From NCBI GenBank assembly GCA_014729725.1, contig WJJL01000008.1, positions 1-50,676 on the forward strand: a stretch of 50,676 nucleotides of DNA, written 5' to 3'. How positions within the stretch are numbered: the stretch's first letter is position 1; the number at the start of each line of letters is the position of its first letter. The translations under genes were made by a program, and so were the position numbers. Under the pieces are notes generated by a model that saw nothing but the letters and a program-made list of their open reading frames with translations, made no database searches and was not told the origin of the DNA. Shown in pieces: positions 19,812-29,615 of this stretch. Origin of the DNA: Candidatus Moraniibacteriota bacterium. GTDB lineage: Bacteria > Patescibacteriota > Minisyncoccia > CAIUEV01 > JAHKAQ01.

Positions 19812-21638
19812 ATGAAATTTCTTAAAAAATTTAAAAATAAGATTAAAAAAAGAAAAAAAAGCTTGATAGTGATATCGGTTTTTTTATTATTTGCTATAGG
19901 TTTATTTTCTATTTTTATTTACAATTTTGTTTCCTATCAACAAAAAGTTTATCCCAATGTTTATAGTTTGGGTAAAAACTTCGGTTCTCTTGACAAGAAT
20001 CAGTTACAGGCTGATTTAGAGGATAGAATTCAATTTTTTGAAGATAAAAAGATCAAACTGATAAAAGACAATCAAATAATTGAATCGTCTTTAAATGAAA
20101 TGGGAATTGAAATTGACAAAAAAACAATTCAAAAAGAAGCTTTAAGTTTTGGTAAAAACAAAAATGTTGTTTTAAGCGCTTTTGTTTTTTTGGAAAATCT
20201 TTTTTTGCCAAATAAAGTGCCCACCTATTTTATTGTTGATGACAAGAAATTAAACAATTTTATTTCCAAAAACTTGGAAGATCCGCAGGAGGCTCCTCAA
20301 TCAGCCGAAGTTATATATAAGAAAGGTTCTTTTGTTTCCACCTCGGACAAGAAAGGCTTAGGAATTGACTCCTCCATATTTGCCGCCAGGATTTTTGAAT
20401 ATATCAATAATCCTGCTTTGGAGAAAGTTGAAGTTCCCGATAAAATAATGAAAGAGCCTCAAATTACTAAAGAAGAAGCCAATATTGCCAGAGACAAAGC
20501 CAATAAATTGATTGCCATTAACCCTAAACTAACCGCCGGGAATAAGGAATGGTTTATTGATAAAGAGGTGATTTCCAATTTTATCGATTTTAAAAAAGAA
20601 TTTAACATTCATTATCAAAAACCAAAATTCGGTGAATTTAATAAAAGAAACGATGTATTCTCTTACAATTATTATTTATTGTCTGGACTTACTATTTCCG
20701 ATTATTTTAACGGGTATCAACTAAAACTGGACTTAAGCCCAGAAAGAATAAGAGATTATTTAATGGTTGTGGCCCCGGGTATTGAACAAAAACCGGTAAA
20801 TGCGGTATTGGGCTTTGAAAATGATCAAATAGTTATTAAACAAGAAAGTCAGGATAAAGTCAGCTTGAATGTTGATCAAAGTGTTGGATTAATCCAAAAA
20901 GGAATATTGGAAAAAAAAGATCAAATAGATTTGGAAATTATTAGAGAAAATGCCCCGATCGCTAAAGGTAATTTAAAAGAAATCGGCATTGAAACTTTAA
21001 TTGGAAGAGGGGAGTCTAATTTCAGAGGATCGCCTAAAAACAGAAAACATAATATTGCGGTGGGAGCCTCTAAGTTTAACGGGATAATTATCGCCCCCAA
21101 TGAAGAATTTTCCTTTCTGGATAATCTGGGAGCGGTTGATGCTTCAACCGGTTATTTGCCGGAATTAGTTATAAAAAAAGATAAAACTGTTCCCGAATAT
21201 GGCGGAGGTATGTGTCAGGTTTCCACTACTTGTTTTCGCGGAGCTGTTGATGCCGGTTTTGAAATTACGGAACGCAGAAACCATGCTTATCCGGTTCATT
21301 ATTACAGTCCCCAAGGCACTGATGCTACGGTTTATATCCCCAGTCCTGATTTAAAGTTTACAAACAACACCCCATCCAATGTTTATCTCCAGACCAAAAT
21401 TCAAGGCAATGAGTTGATATTTGAATATTACGGGACAGATGACGGAAGAAGGGTGGAGACTATCGGTCCGGTGGTTTATCAAAGAGGAGCTGGAGGAGCA
21501 ATGAAAACGAAATGGACTCAGCAGGTTTATAAAAGCGACGGTAGTTTGTTATTGGAAGAGACCTTTTTAAGTAAATATGATTCTCCCAGCAAATATCCTC
21601 ATCCAGGGGAGGAACCCAAGGAGGAAGATGATGACTAA
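19812..21638 (+). CDS. VanW family protein with N-terminal membrane anchor
   Basis: An N-terminal Lys-rich stretch is followed by a membrane helix (residues 18-42: SLIVISVFLLFAIGLFSIFI) and a large extracellular part. Around 60-385 it resembles the peptidoglycan-binding-like repeats usually found before VanW (YoaR/PG-binding type). The VanW domain is at about 395-530: IGRGESNFRGSPKNRKHNI, FNGIIIAPNEEFSFLDNLG, then YGGGMCQVSTTCFRGAVDAG and RRNHAYPVHYY. VanW proteins lie in the cell envelope; their biochemical activity is unclear. The C-terminus is acidic (EEPKEEDDD). An isolated gene between hsp20 and a GT39. Confidence 0.88.
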   Translation: MKFLKKFKNKIKKRKKSLIVISVFLLFAIGLFSIFIYNFVSYQQKVYPNVYSLGKNFGSLDKNQLQADLEDRIQFFEDKKIKLIKDNQIIESSLNEMGIEIDKKTIQKEALSFGKNKNVVLSAFVFLENLFLPNKVPTYFIVDDKKLNNFISKNLEDPQEAPQSAEVIYKKGSFVSTSDKKGLGIDSSIFAARIFEYINNPALEKVEVPDKIMKEPQITKEEANIARDKANKLIAINPKLTAGNKEWFIDKEVISNFIDFKKEFNIHYQKPKFGEFNKRNDVFSYNYYLLSGLTISDYFNGYQLKLDLSPERIRDYLMVVAPGIEQKPVNAVLGFENDQIVIKQESQDKVSLNVDQSVGLIQKGILEKKDQIDLEIIRENAPIAKGNLKEIGIETLIGRGESNFRGSPKNRKHNIAVGASKFNGIIIAPNEEFSFLDNLGAVDASTGYLPELVIKKDKTVPEYGGGMCQVSTTCFRGAVDAGFEITERRNHAYPVHYYSPQGTDATVYIPSPDLKFTNNTPSNVYLQTKIQGNELIFEYYGTDDGRRVETIGPVVYQRGAGGAMKTKWTQQVYKSDGSLLLEETFLSKYDSPSKYPHPGEEPKEEDDD

Positions 21639-21705
21639 TTTTTAGTCAGAGGCTCTTTTATGTTTTTCATTAGCTAAAAATTTTATGTATTTATCACCTG
21701 GACGC

Positions 21706-21743
21706 TTATTTTAAAAACAAAACATACAATCGGGACTGCTTAT
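21706..21743 (+). repeat. A-repeat copy 1
   Basis: Shares 29 of 38 positions with copy 2 (29464), with seven of the nine differences being transitions. Lies between the VanW gene and the GT39 gene, 116 nt before the GT39 start. Confidence 0.5.
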
Positions 21744-21859
21744 CATTTGCTTAATTTTATTTTTCAATAAAAGGTCTGAGGCTAAAATTTTTAGCAAATA
21801 CCTTAATTTTATAAATTAGCTGTCGTCAAATAAAGCGGCAGCTCCATAAAAGCAAAAAA

Positions 21860-23665
21860 ATGAAAAAAATAAATAAAACAATACACAAACATGCCAACAA
21901 AATCGCTTTTTTCTTTTTGGGTTTTATGTTTTTGGTAATGGTGGGAAGCATGTATAACGATACAGCTATTCGGGATGAAATGCCTCATATTGTGGCCGGT
22001 TATTCTTATTTAACTCAATTTGATTACCGTCTTAATCCGGAGCACCCTCCTTTGGTCAAACAGTTATCAGCTTTCCCTTTGCTTTTTATGGATATAAATT
22101 TTCCCGATCAGGATCCAGCTTGGAAAAACGAGGTAAACGATCAATGGGAGTTAGGAAACACCTTTTTATACAAATCCGGAAATGATGCGGATAAAATGAT
22201 TTTTTGGGGCAGAATTCCGATTGTTATATTGACTCTACTTGCGGCTTGGATAATTTTTCTTTGGACTGCCAGGATTTTTTCCAGTAAAATCGCCGGCTTG
22301 CTTAGTATGGCGCTTTTTGTTTTTTCTCCCAATATTATCGCTCATGGAAGATTTATAACAACCGATATGGGAGTGGCGGCTTTCTCGGTTTTTGCTTTGT
22401 ATTCTTGGTGGAGTTTTTTAAAAAATCCAAACAAAAAGAATTTTATTATCGCGGCTCTTTTGCAGGCGGCACTGCATTTGGCGAAGTTTTCCAGTCCTTT
22501 ATTTATGCCGGTTTTATTATTAATGACTATATTTTCCATAATATTTGATAAAAAAGACTGGAATTTGAAAAAGAGGATAAAGATTTTTTTAGGAGGCTTT
22601 GTTTTTGCTACTTTGATAGCGGGATTGATAATTGGAGCCTGGTATCAAATTTTTATGTTTAAAATGCCACTGGAAGTTCAGCAAGATCTTATCCAAGCCT
22701 CCATTGCAGATGACCATTTCAATAATGCCGGTCTTGCCACAAAACTGACCGAGTTAAGCCGGATTTCGTTTTTAAGACCTTTTGTTCAATACATGCTTGG
22801 TTTTTTTATGGTGGCTGCTCACGCTTCTTATGGTCATACCACTTATTTTTTAGGGGAAGTGGGCCAGAATTGGCCTCATTATTATTTTGTGGCTTATTTG
22901 TTAAAAGAGCCCATTGCCTCTCAGATTATTTTATATTTGGCAATTATTTTAAGTATTGCATCTATTGTGAAGTTTCTTAAACTTAATAAGAATAATTCCA
23001 AGAGAAAAGGTTTAATTCTGGAATTTTTGAAAAAATATAACATTTTGGTTGCCTTTGCCTGTTTAATTGGAGGGTTTTTCTTCATTGGTATGAGAGCCAA
23101 GCTACAGCTGGGGATAAGATATATCGTCCCGATTTTTCCTTATTTGTACATTTTAATTTCCGCAATTACGGTACTTGGAGTTAAGTATCTTTTTAAAGAA
23201 CAGCTTAAACAAAAGACTAAAAAGTTTTTTATAGTTGCTTTTTTTGTCTTTTTATTTTTTTGGTTGTTTGTTATCAACATCCTTACTTTCCCTGCTTACT
23301 TGGCTTATTTTAACGAATATATCGGAGGCTCTGCCCAGGGATGGAGATATATGATTGATTCGAATTTGGACTGGGGTCAAGACTTAAAAAGACTTAAATT
23401 TTTTATGAAAGAAAACAATATAAAAAGCATAAAAGTAGATTATTTCGGCGGTGGAGATTTGGATTATTATTTGGGTAAAGATAATTATACGCTTTGGGGT
23501 TATGATAAAGGTCCCACTAAAGGATGGATCGCGATTTCGGTTAACGCTATTCAATGGAACAGCGCCAACAAAGGAGATAAAATGAGTTATCATTGGTTAA
23601 CCGATAACTATGAACCGGTAAAAAAAATCGGCAATTCTATCTTTGTTTATCATATCAAGGAATAA
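21860..23665 (+). CDS. GT39-type membrane glycosyltransferase (PMT/ArnT-like)
   Basis: Polytopic protein of 601 aa that, in related families, moves a sugar from polyprenyl phosphate to a protein or lipid on the outer membrane face. The first extracellular loop has the acidic motif DEMPHIVAGYSYLTQFDYRL and NPEHPPLVKQLSAFPL, typical of the ArnT/PMT branch, and ANIIAHGRFITTDMG-like text follows in the second loop (IIAHGRFITTDMGVAAFS). About 11 hydrophobic segments are seen. A C-terminal soluble part (GWRYMIDSNLDWGQDLKRLK) is also common in these proteins. The donor and acceptor are unknown. Confidence 0.85.
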   Translation: MKKINKTIHKHANKIAFFFLGFMFLVMVGSMYNDTAIRDEMPHIVAGYSYLTQFDYRLNPEHPPLVKQLSAFPLLFMDINFPDQDPAWKNEVNDQWELGNTFLYKSGNDADKMIFWGRIPIVILTLLAAWIIFLWTARIFSSKIAGLLSMALFVFSPNIIAHGRFITTDMGVAAFSVFALYSWWSFLKNPNKKNFIIAALLQAALHLAKFSSPLFMPVLLLMTIFSIIFDKKDWNLKKRIKIFLGGFVFATLIAGLIIGAWYQIFMFKMPLEVQQDLIQASIADDHFNNAGLATKLTELSRISFLRPFVQYMLGFFMVAAHASYGHTTYFLGEVGQNWPHYYFVAYLLKEPIASQIILYLAIILSIASIVKFLKLNKNNSKRKGLILEFLKKYNILVAFACLIGGFFFIGMRAKLQLGIRYIVPIFPYLYILISAITVLGVKYLFKEQLKQKTKKFFIVAFFVFLFFWLFVINILTFPAYLAYFNEYIGGSAQGWRYMIDSNLDWGQDLKRLKFFMKENNIKSIKVDYFGGGDLDYYLGKDNYTLWGYDKGPTKGWIAISVNAIQWNSANKGDKMSYHWLTDNYEPVKKIGNSIFVYHIKE

Positions 23666-23722
23666 AGGGGGCTTAAAGAAAAAAACAACTATGGACAGCT
23701 TTTTTTCCTAAGTGCGTAAGTG

Positions 23723-24919
23723 CTAGTATTTTTTATCCAACATCTCTTTTGTTTTAATTTTAGTTTCTCTGTCAATTTCAAGGATATCTTCAAGTCCAGG
23801 GGATTTAATAAGTTTATGTTTTTCCATCATTTTTCTGATAGTTTGAGATATATCCGGGTATTTTATTTTGTTTTTTAAAAAATAATCCACCGCAATTTCA
23901 TTGGTCGCGTTAATTACAGCCGGCAGAGAACCACCGATCATTCCGGCTTCATAAGCGTATTTTAAGCAGGGAAATTTATTTAAATCCGGCTTTTCAAAAG
24001 TCATTTTATTTAATTTTTTCCAAGGCATTTTTTTAATAGTGGGGTTTTTTAATCTTTCGGGATAAGTAAGGGCCAGCTGAATAGGGATTTTCATAGAAGG
24101 TTCGCTGATCTGAGCTTTTAGGGAGCCGTCTTTTAGCTCTACAAAGGAATGAATTAGACTTTGGCTGTGAACTAGCACCTCTATTTTTTTATAGTCAATA
24201 TCAAACAAGTGATGAGCTTCAATTACCTCCAGACCTTTATTCATTAAAGTTGAAGAATCAATGGATATTTTCCCTCCCATACTCCAAGTGGGGTGGTTTA
24301 AAGCTTCTTTAGCAGTTATGTTTTTTAGTTTTATGGCCGGAGTATCTTTGAATGGACCACCGCTGCAGGTTAGAATTATTTTTTCCAGATTTTCCTTTTT
24401 TTCTCCCATTAAACATTGAAAAATAGCTGAATGTTCAGAATCTACGGGAATAATTTGAGATTGGCTTTTTTTAAGATTTTTCTTAATTATTTCTCCGGCA
24501 CTGACAAGAGTTTCTTTGTTGGCAAGACCTATTCTTTTCCCGGCTTTCCCGGCTTCCAATGTAGGTTTTATTCCGATGGATCCTACAACCGAAGTAATAA
24601 CAATATTGGCCTCTTCCATTTTTGCCAGATCACAAAGGGCTTCCAGGCCATAATTAACCTTTATATTTTTATAACCCTGACCAAGCAGTTTTAATCTTTG
24701 TTTAACTTTCATTGTGGCGCTTTTTTCCATCATAGCCACTGATTGAGGTTTGAATTCCTGAATTTGTTTTAAAATTTGGGGAAAATTGGTATTAGCGCTT
24801 AAACCTATTACTTTGAAAAGATTTGGAAATTCTCTTACTATTTCCAGAGTCTGTTTTCCGATAGAGCCGGTTGAACCCAGAATAACGATTTTTTTTTGGT
24901 CAGATGATAAATGTTCCAT
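23723..24919 (-). CDS. dxr: 1-deoxy-D-xylulose 5-phosphate reductoisomerase
   Basis: Converts DXP to 2-C-methyl-D-erythritol 4-phosphate with NADPH, the committed step of the MEP isoprenoid pathway. The NADPH site is ILGSTGSIGKQTLEIV (12-27); the metal and substrate sites are PVDSEHSAIFQCL (about 155-167), LTCSGGPF, HPTWSMGGKISIDSSTLMNK and EVIEAHHLF. At 398 aa the length is typical. It is the last gene of the ftsZ-guaA-dxr minus-strand run, 71 nt after guaA. Isoprenoid carriers made from it would serve the glycosyltransferases in this window. Confidence 0.96.
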   Translation of the reverse strand: MEHLSSDQKKIVILGSTGSIGKQTLEIVREFPNLFKVIGLSANTNFPQILKQIQEFKPQSVAMMEKSATMKVKQRLKLLGQGYKNIKVNYGLEALCDLAKMEEANIVITSVVGSIGIKPTLEAGKAGKRIGLANKETLVSAGEIIKKNLKKSQSQIIPVDSEHSAIFQCLMGEKKENLEKIILTCSGGPFKDTPAIKLKNITAKEALNHPTWSMGGKISIDSSTLMNKGLEVIEAHHLFDIDYKKIEVLVHSQSLIHSFVELKDGSLKAQISEPSMKIPIQLALTYPERLKNPTIKKMPWKKLNKMTFEKPDLNKFPCLKYAYEAGMIGGSLPAVINATNEIAVDYFLKNKIKYPDISQTIRKMMEKHKLIKSPGLEDILEIDRETKIKTKEMLDKKY

Positions 24920-24990
24920 TTTTGATTAAATAAAATATTAGAGTTTTATTTAAAAATTTTTATTTGGGAGATTTTTTTATAGCTGTCTTT

Positions 24991-26550
24991 TTACAAATAA
25001 CAAATCGTGGCAGGAGGTTTATTGGATTCGTCAAATAGCACTCTGCCGGTTTTTTTTACTTCATTTAAAATTCTGGAGCTTATCTTTTGTTTTAGATCAA
25101 AACTTAAATCATAAGGTGTGGCGGTCATAAAATCTTTAGTTATTATATTTCTTATAAAAATTAAATAGCCTTTATCTTTGGCGTCTCCTTTAACGCAAGT
25201 GACTTTATGCGAATCCAGAGCCACAATGGCCTGGGATATTTTATAGTAAAGACCGGCTTTTTTGAGTTCTTCAATTGTAATGGCGTCGGCTTGTCTTAGT
25301 ATTTCCAGTTTTTCCGGAGTAATTTTCCCTAAAATTCTTATAGCCAGACCTGGCCCCGGAAAGGGCTGTCTTTGTACAATTTCTTTAGGAAGACCAAGTG
25401 ATTGACCGATTTTTCTTACTTCATCTTTAAATAAATCTTTAAAAATCTCAATAACCCTTCCTTGATTCATCAGCTCCACCACTTCCTTGGCGCGATTATG
25501 ATGAGTTTTTATGGTGTGAGAATGCTGACAAGAATCTACAGTGGAGGATTCTATAACATCAGGATACAAAGTTCCTTGAGATAAAAAATCATTTTTTCCA
25601 ATCATTTTTTTAAAGATTTTTATGTACTCTTTGCCGATTAGTTTCCTTCTTTTTTCCCCGCTTTCAACATCTTTCAAGATCCTTAAAAAATTTTCTGAAG
25701 CGTTTATCACAGTCACTTTTGTTTTAAGATGTTTTTTAAAGCGTTTTTTTATATTCCTGACTTCGTTTTTTCTCATTAAACCGGTATCGATCAAAACACA
25801 TTTTAGTTTATCGCCAACGGCCAGTCTAAGGATTTCAGCCATGACAGTGGAATCAACTCCTCCGGAAATCGCATGAATAACCTTTTTGTTTTTGGCGATT
25901 TGGCGGGTTTCTTTAATAAGGTTTTCAATAATCATTTGAGGCTCCCACTTTTTTTTGGCTTTGCAAATTTTTTCGGCAAAATTCAATAGGATTTTTTTAC
26001 CATTTTGAGTATGGGAAACTTCCGGATGGAACTGTACAGCATAAATCTTTTTTTTATCGTTAGCCAATACCGCCAATGGGGAGTGTTCGGTTTTGGCAAG
26101 CACTGTAAAATCCTTGGGCGCTTTAGCCACCTCGTCTCCATGGCTCATCCATACATTTTTTTTTGTTTTTTTAAAGAAACCCTGGGTTAAAGTATGATCT
26201 TTAATTTTAATTAATTCGGCTTTACCATATTCTTTTCGATTTTTGCCTTTTACCACTTTGCCTTTAAAATATTCGGTGATTAATTGCAAGCCATAACAAA
26301 TCCCTAAAATAGGGATGCCCAGTTCAAAAATAAATTCAGGGGCCCGGGGGGCTTTTGGATCGCTAAGGCTTTCCGGACCGCCGGATAAAATTATTCCTTT
26401 GGGATTTGTAGATTTAATTTTTTTAATTGAAACAGAGGAAGGCAAAATTTTAACGAAAATACCCGCATTCCTTATTCTTCTTGCAATTAGTTGAGTGGTT
26501 TGGGAGCCAAAGTCAAGAATAATTATTTTATCCAAGTCTTTTGTCTTCAT
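24991..26550 (-). CDS. guaA: GMP synthase (glutamine-hydrolysing)
   Basis: Aminates XMP to GMP. The N-terminal class I amidotransferase has the nucleophile in GICYGLQLI (about residue 81) and the His/Glu in QFHPEVSHT (about 168). The ATP pyrophosphatase domain has HAISGGVDSTVMAEI (P-loop near 227). The C-terminal dimerisation domain contains QRQPFPGPGLAIRILG and ends KPPATICYL, close to the canonical KPPATIEWE. The 519-aa length is normal. Its ATG overlaps the ftsZ stop (ATGA), so translation is likely coupled to ftsZ. Confidence 0.96.
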   Translation of the reverse strand: MKTKDLDKIIILDFGSQTTQLIARRIRNAGIFVKILPSSVSIKKIKSTNPKGIILSGGPESLSDPKAPRAPEFIFELGIPILGICYGLQLITEYFKGKVVKGKNRKEYGKAELIKIKDHTLTQGFFKKTKKNVWMSHGDEVAKAPKDFTVLAKTEHSPLAVLANDKKKIYAVQFHPEVSHTQNGKKILLNFAEKICKAKKKWEPQMIIENLIKETRQIAKNKKVIHAISGGVDSTVMAEILRLAVGDKLKCVLIDTGLMRKNEVRNIKKRFKKHLKTKVTVINASENFLRILKDVESGEKRRKLIGKEYIKIFKKMIGKNDFLSQGTLYPDVIESSTVDSCQHSHTIKTHHNRAKEVVELMNQGRVIEIFKDLFKDEVRKIGQSLGLPKEIVQRQPFPGPGLAIRILGKITPEKLEILRQADAITIEELKKAGLYYKISQAIVALDSHKVTCVKGDAKDKGYLIFIRNIITKDFMTATPYDLSFDLKQKISSRILNEVKKTGRVLFDESNKPPATICYL

Positions 26551-27809
26551 TCTTTCATTTTTTTTCTAATAAAGGCCGGAATCTCTAATTCCTCCTCGTC
26601 GTTTTCGCTGGAAGAAGAGTTTTGATTGTTGGAATCATTTTCAGATATTGAAAGATTGTCTTTGTCAGAGGCTGGCGATAAATCATTAAAACTCGTTCCT
26701 TGCTGACCTTGAGTTCTTAATCCGGTATCAATGTCTCCGTAGGGAAATTGTCCCGGCGGGTTAGGTAAAGAATCCTCCTGTGGTTTTTGTTGAGAAGGAG
26801 GCTTCTTTTCTTGCTTTTCTTGAGTTTTTTGATTTTCTTCCATATCTGATTCGAAACCGGTGGCAATAACAGTGACTTTTAATTCTCCTTTTTTAGCGCT
26901 TTCGCTGTTTTCATCAGATACTGCGCCAAATATTACTTTAGCGTTAGAGTCAATATGTTCAGTGATAGTATTGGCCACTTCATGAATTTCTAGCATTCCC
27001 ATTTCAGGATCTCCTCCAACATTAAATAGAACGCCTTTAGCTCCGTCGATGGACAAATCTAGCAAAGGAGAATTTATAGCTTGCCTGGCTGCTTCTTGAG
27101 CTCTATTTTCTCCACTGGCTTTGCCAATTCCCATTAAAGCGGAGCCGGCATCTTTCATAATCGCTTTCACATCGGCAAAGTCGACATTTACAAGGCCGGG
27201 AATAGTAATTAAGTCGGAAATACCCTGCACACCTTGTCTTAAAACATCATCCACAATTCCGAAAGCGTTTAAAAGACTGGTTTTTTTATCTATTACTTGA
27301 AGAAGTTTATCGTTGGGAATAGTGATTAAAGTGTCAACCCTATCTTTGAGGTTATCCAAGCCTTCTTCAGCTAAAAGAGCTCGTTGAGATCCTTCAAAAG
27401 AAAAAGGTTTAGTGACAACAGCAACGGTAAGAGCTCCGGATTCTTTGGCGACTTCAGCTACCACTGAAGAGGCTCCGGTGCCGGTTCCTCCTCCCATTCC
27501 GCAAGTTACGAATATCATATCCGCTTCTTTTAGAACTTCTTGGATTTCATCCCGGTTTTCTTCGGCCGCTTGTCTTCCAATTTCCGGATTCATTCCAGCC
27601 CCTAGGCCTTTAGTGAGATTTTTTCCAATGTGAATTTTTTCCGGAGCTTTATTATGATGAAGATCTTGAGCATCGGTATTTACGGCAACAAAGTCCACTC
27701 CACTCATTTTTGTTTCCATCATTCTATCAATTACATGACCGCCGCTTCCGCCAACCCCAACCACTAATATTCTTGCAATAGTTTCAATGTTTGGTTTTAT
27801 TTCTGCCAT
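26547..27809 (-). CDS. ftsZ: cell division protein FtsZ
   Basis: Tubulin-like GTPase that forms the division ring. Motifs: VVGVGGSGGHVIDRM (N-terminal, with Ser-Gly in place of the common GGGGN), VNTDAQDL, the GTP signature GMGGGTGTGASSVVAEVAKE (about 105-124), and the T7-loop region NVDFADVKAIMKDAGSALMG. A Gln/Ser/Pro-rich linker of about 90 residues leads to the conserved C-terminal peptide LEIPAFIRKK, which binds FtsA or other anchors. The gene has no Shine-Dalgarno, and a terminator separates it from ftsA, so it has its own promoter in 27810-28010. Confidence 0.97.
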   Translation of the reverse strand: MAEIKPNIETIARILVVGVGGSGGHVIDRMMETKMSGVDFVAVNTDAQDLHHNKAPEKIHIGKNLTKGLGAGMNPEIGRQAAEENRDEIQEVLKEADMIFVTCGMGGGTGTGASSVVAEVAKESGALTVAVVTKPFSFEGSQRALLAEEGLDNLKDRVDTLITIPNDKLLQVIDKKTSLLNAFGIVDDVLRQGVQGISDLITIPGLVNVDFADVKAIMKDAGSALMGIGKASGENRAQEAARQAINSPLLDLSIDGAKGVLFNVGGDPEMGMLEIHEVANTITEHIDSNAKVIFGAVSDENSESAKKGELKVTVIATGFESDMEENQKTQEKQEKKPPSQQKPQEDSLPNPPGQFPYGDIDTGLRTQGQQGTSFNDLSPASDKDNLSISENDSNNQNSSSSENDEEELEIPAFIRKKMKE

Positions 27810-28010
27810 TTAATTTTATAAATTACAATATTATAATATAACTAACTTTTCAAAAATTTAAATCAAATATATTTATATTTTGATTATTTAATTTAAAGTA
27901 TAGCATATTATTTTTCTAAATCTAGAGTTTTTTAAAATTAGCTTGTCGCTTCTTTTAATTTTGGAAAATGATTTATTTAAATAAATAATATAGAAAAAAG
28001 AATTAAACTT

Positions 28011-28035
28011 AAAAAAACCTTCTGTTTTTTGAAGG
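28011..28035 (-). terminator. terminator after ftsA
   Basis: On the minus strand CCTTC-AAAAAACA-GAAGG is followed at once by seven T. It lies 52 nt after the ftsA stop and ahead of ftsZ, so the two division genes are not simply one transcript. Confidence 0.75.
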
Positions 28036-28086
28036 CTATCAAACCAATTTGCTACTGTCAACAAGACTGAGTAAGACTTTTAAGTT

Positions 28087-29349
28087 TTAGGGGAGAAATT
28101 CTTTTAACCAGTTTTTTATTTTAGAAACCGAGTCAGCCACTGATTGACTAACCTGCCCCACTCCCGGAATGGAAAGAGAAGAGCTGTGTAAAGAATTATT
28201 GCTTTCCAGCCCCCAATAAATCAATCCAACAGCTGTAATAAAGCCGGGTTCATCCACCTTGTCCACAATGCCGCCCATTTCTCTTGGAAATCCGGTTTGA
28301 GTTGGTAATTTTAGGATTTCTTTAGCCAAATCCACACAACCTCTTATTTTAGAGGAACCCCCTACAATAACTGCTCCGGCTGGCAGCATCCCATCTCTGT
28401 CGATAGTTTTTAATTCTTTGATCACATGTTCAAATATCTCCTCCATTCTGGCTTCAACAATTTCAGCGATATGTTTTCTGGAGGCCACACTTTCTTCGTT
28501 TTTATCAAATTTACTTAAGTCAACTTGTTCTTTTTTGGAAATTTCATTGGGCAGGCAAGATCCATATTTTATTTTTATTTCTTCAGCCACTTCTATTGAA
28601 GTTCTAAGCCCTATAGCAATATCGTTGGTTATATTATTACCGCCGATGGGGATGATGGCCATGTGCATTAACTCACTTTCTTCGTAAACGGCTATCCCGG
28701 TAGTTCCGCCCCCAATATTAATCAAAACCACTCCAAGTTCTCGTTGTCTTTTGGTTAAAGTGGCAATTTGAGAGGCTAAAGGCGATAAAACCAGCTCTTC
28801 CACGCTAATTCCGGCTCTATCCAAACATTTATGGATATTTTTTATATGCGGTGTGGATCCTTGAATTACAAGAGACTCTACTTCCAAACGCACTCCGTTC
28901 ATGCCGATGGGATCTTTAATGTTCTTTTGACTGTCAAGATTGTAGAATCTGGGAATAACATGAATAATCTCTTTGTTGTTGGGTAATGAGATTGCCTGAG
29001 CCGCATTGTTTACTCTGGCGATGTCGTCGGCTGTAACTTCTCCGTCAGCTCTTCCAATAGCGATCGCCCCTTTGCTTATTTGACAATTTATATCGTGGCT
29101 ACCAATGCTTACATAGGCTTTTTCTACCGGAATGCCGGCCATTCGTTCCGCCTGCTCTACAGATTCGTTGATAGAATTAGCGGTTTCTTCAATATCAACC
29201 ACCAAACCTTTTCTCATTCCAAAGGTATTAGCTTCTCCGATTCCTATAATTTGAGGTTTTTGATCTTCGGCTTCGGGTTTTTGAGCAATAATGGTTCGTA
29301 CTTTTGATGTCCCGATATCAATTCCGGTGATTGTATTTAATTTGGCCAT
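28087..29349 (-). CDS. ftsA: cell division protein FtsA
   Basis: Actin-like ATPase that ties FtsZ to the membrane. Start TITGIDIGTSKVRTIIAQ (phosphate-1), the SHS2 domain with ISIG-type text (VSIGSHDINCQISKGAIAIG), phosphate-2 INIGGGTTGIAVYEE, adenosine motif GAVIVGGSSKIRGCVDLA, and a C-terminal amphipathic helix (VSKIKNWLKEFLP) that would attach to the membrane. Length 420 aa is typical. Upstream of ftsZ, as in most bacteria, but separated from it by a terminator. Confidence 0.96.
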   Translation of the reverse strand: MAKLNTITGIDIGTSKVRTIIAQKPEAEDQKPQIIGIGEANTFGMRKGLVVDIEETANSINESVEQAERMAGIPVEKAYVSIGSHDINCQISKGAIAIGRADGEVTADDIARVNNAAQAISLPNNKEIIHVIPRFYNLDSQKNIKDPIGMNGVRLEVESLVIQGSTPHIKNIHKCLDRAGISVEELVLSPLASQIATLTKRQRELGVVLINIGGGTTGIAVYEESELMHMAIIPIGGNNITNDIAIGLRTSIEVAEEIKIKYGSCLPNEISKKEQVDLSKFDKNEESVASRKHIAEIVEARMEEIFEHVIKELKTIDRDGMLPAGAVIVGGSSKIRGCVDLAKEILKLPTQTGFPREMGGIVDKVDEPGFITAVGLIYWGLESNNSLHSSSLSIPGVGQVSQSVADSVSKIKNWLKEFLP

Positions 29350-29463
29350 TATTTTTGTTTTTATTCTTTTAAAATTACATTTATGGCAAGCAAGTTTATT
29401 AACGGATGATTCTAATTGATTGGGATTTATCCTTTACCCCCGCCCGCCGGCAGGAGGGAATTT

Positions 29464-29501
29464 TTATTTCAAAAATAAAACAAACAACTAGCACTACTCA
29501 T
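29464..29501 (+). repeat. A-repeat copy 2
   Basis: Reference copy for the A-repeat; contains TTATTTCAAAAATAAAAC and AACTAGCACTACTCAT. It lies between ftsA and tRNA-Ile, both on the minus strand, just after a GC-rich stretch (CCCCCGCCCGCCGGCAGGAG) that is striking in this AT-rich DNA. Confidence 0.5.
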
Positions 29502-29615
29502 TTATTATTTATTAATAAAGATTTTTTTTAATTTTTAAAATTTACCAAAAAAGGGAAATCGCAGTGCTTGATTTTTAGATTTCTTTATATAAAATCTTAA
29601 CATATTTCCAAGAAG

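Noticed and set aside
23666-23722. Terminator between the GT39 gene and dxr
   Set aside because: Only an A-tract and a T-tract could pair (AAAAAAA with TTTTTTT) with no GC stem, too weak to call.
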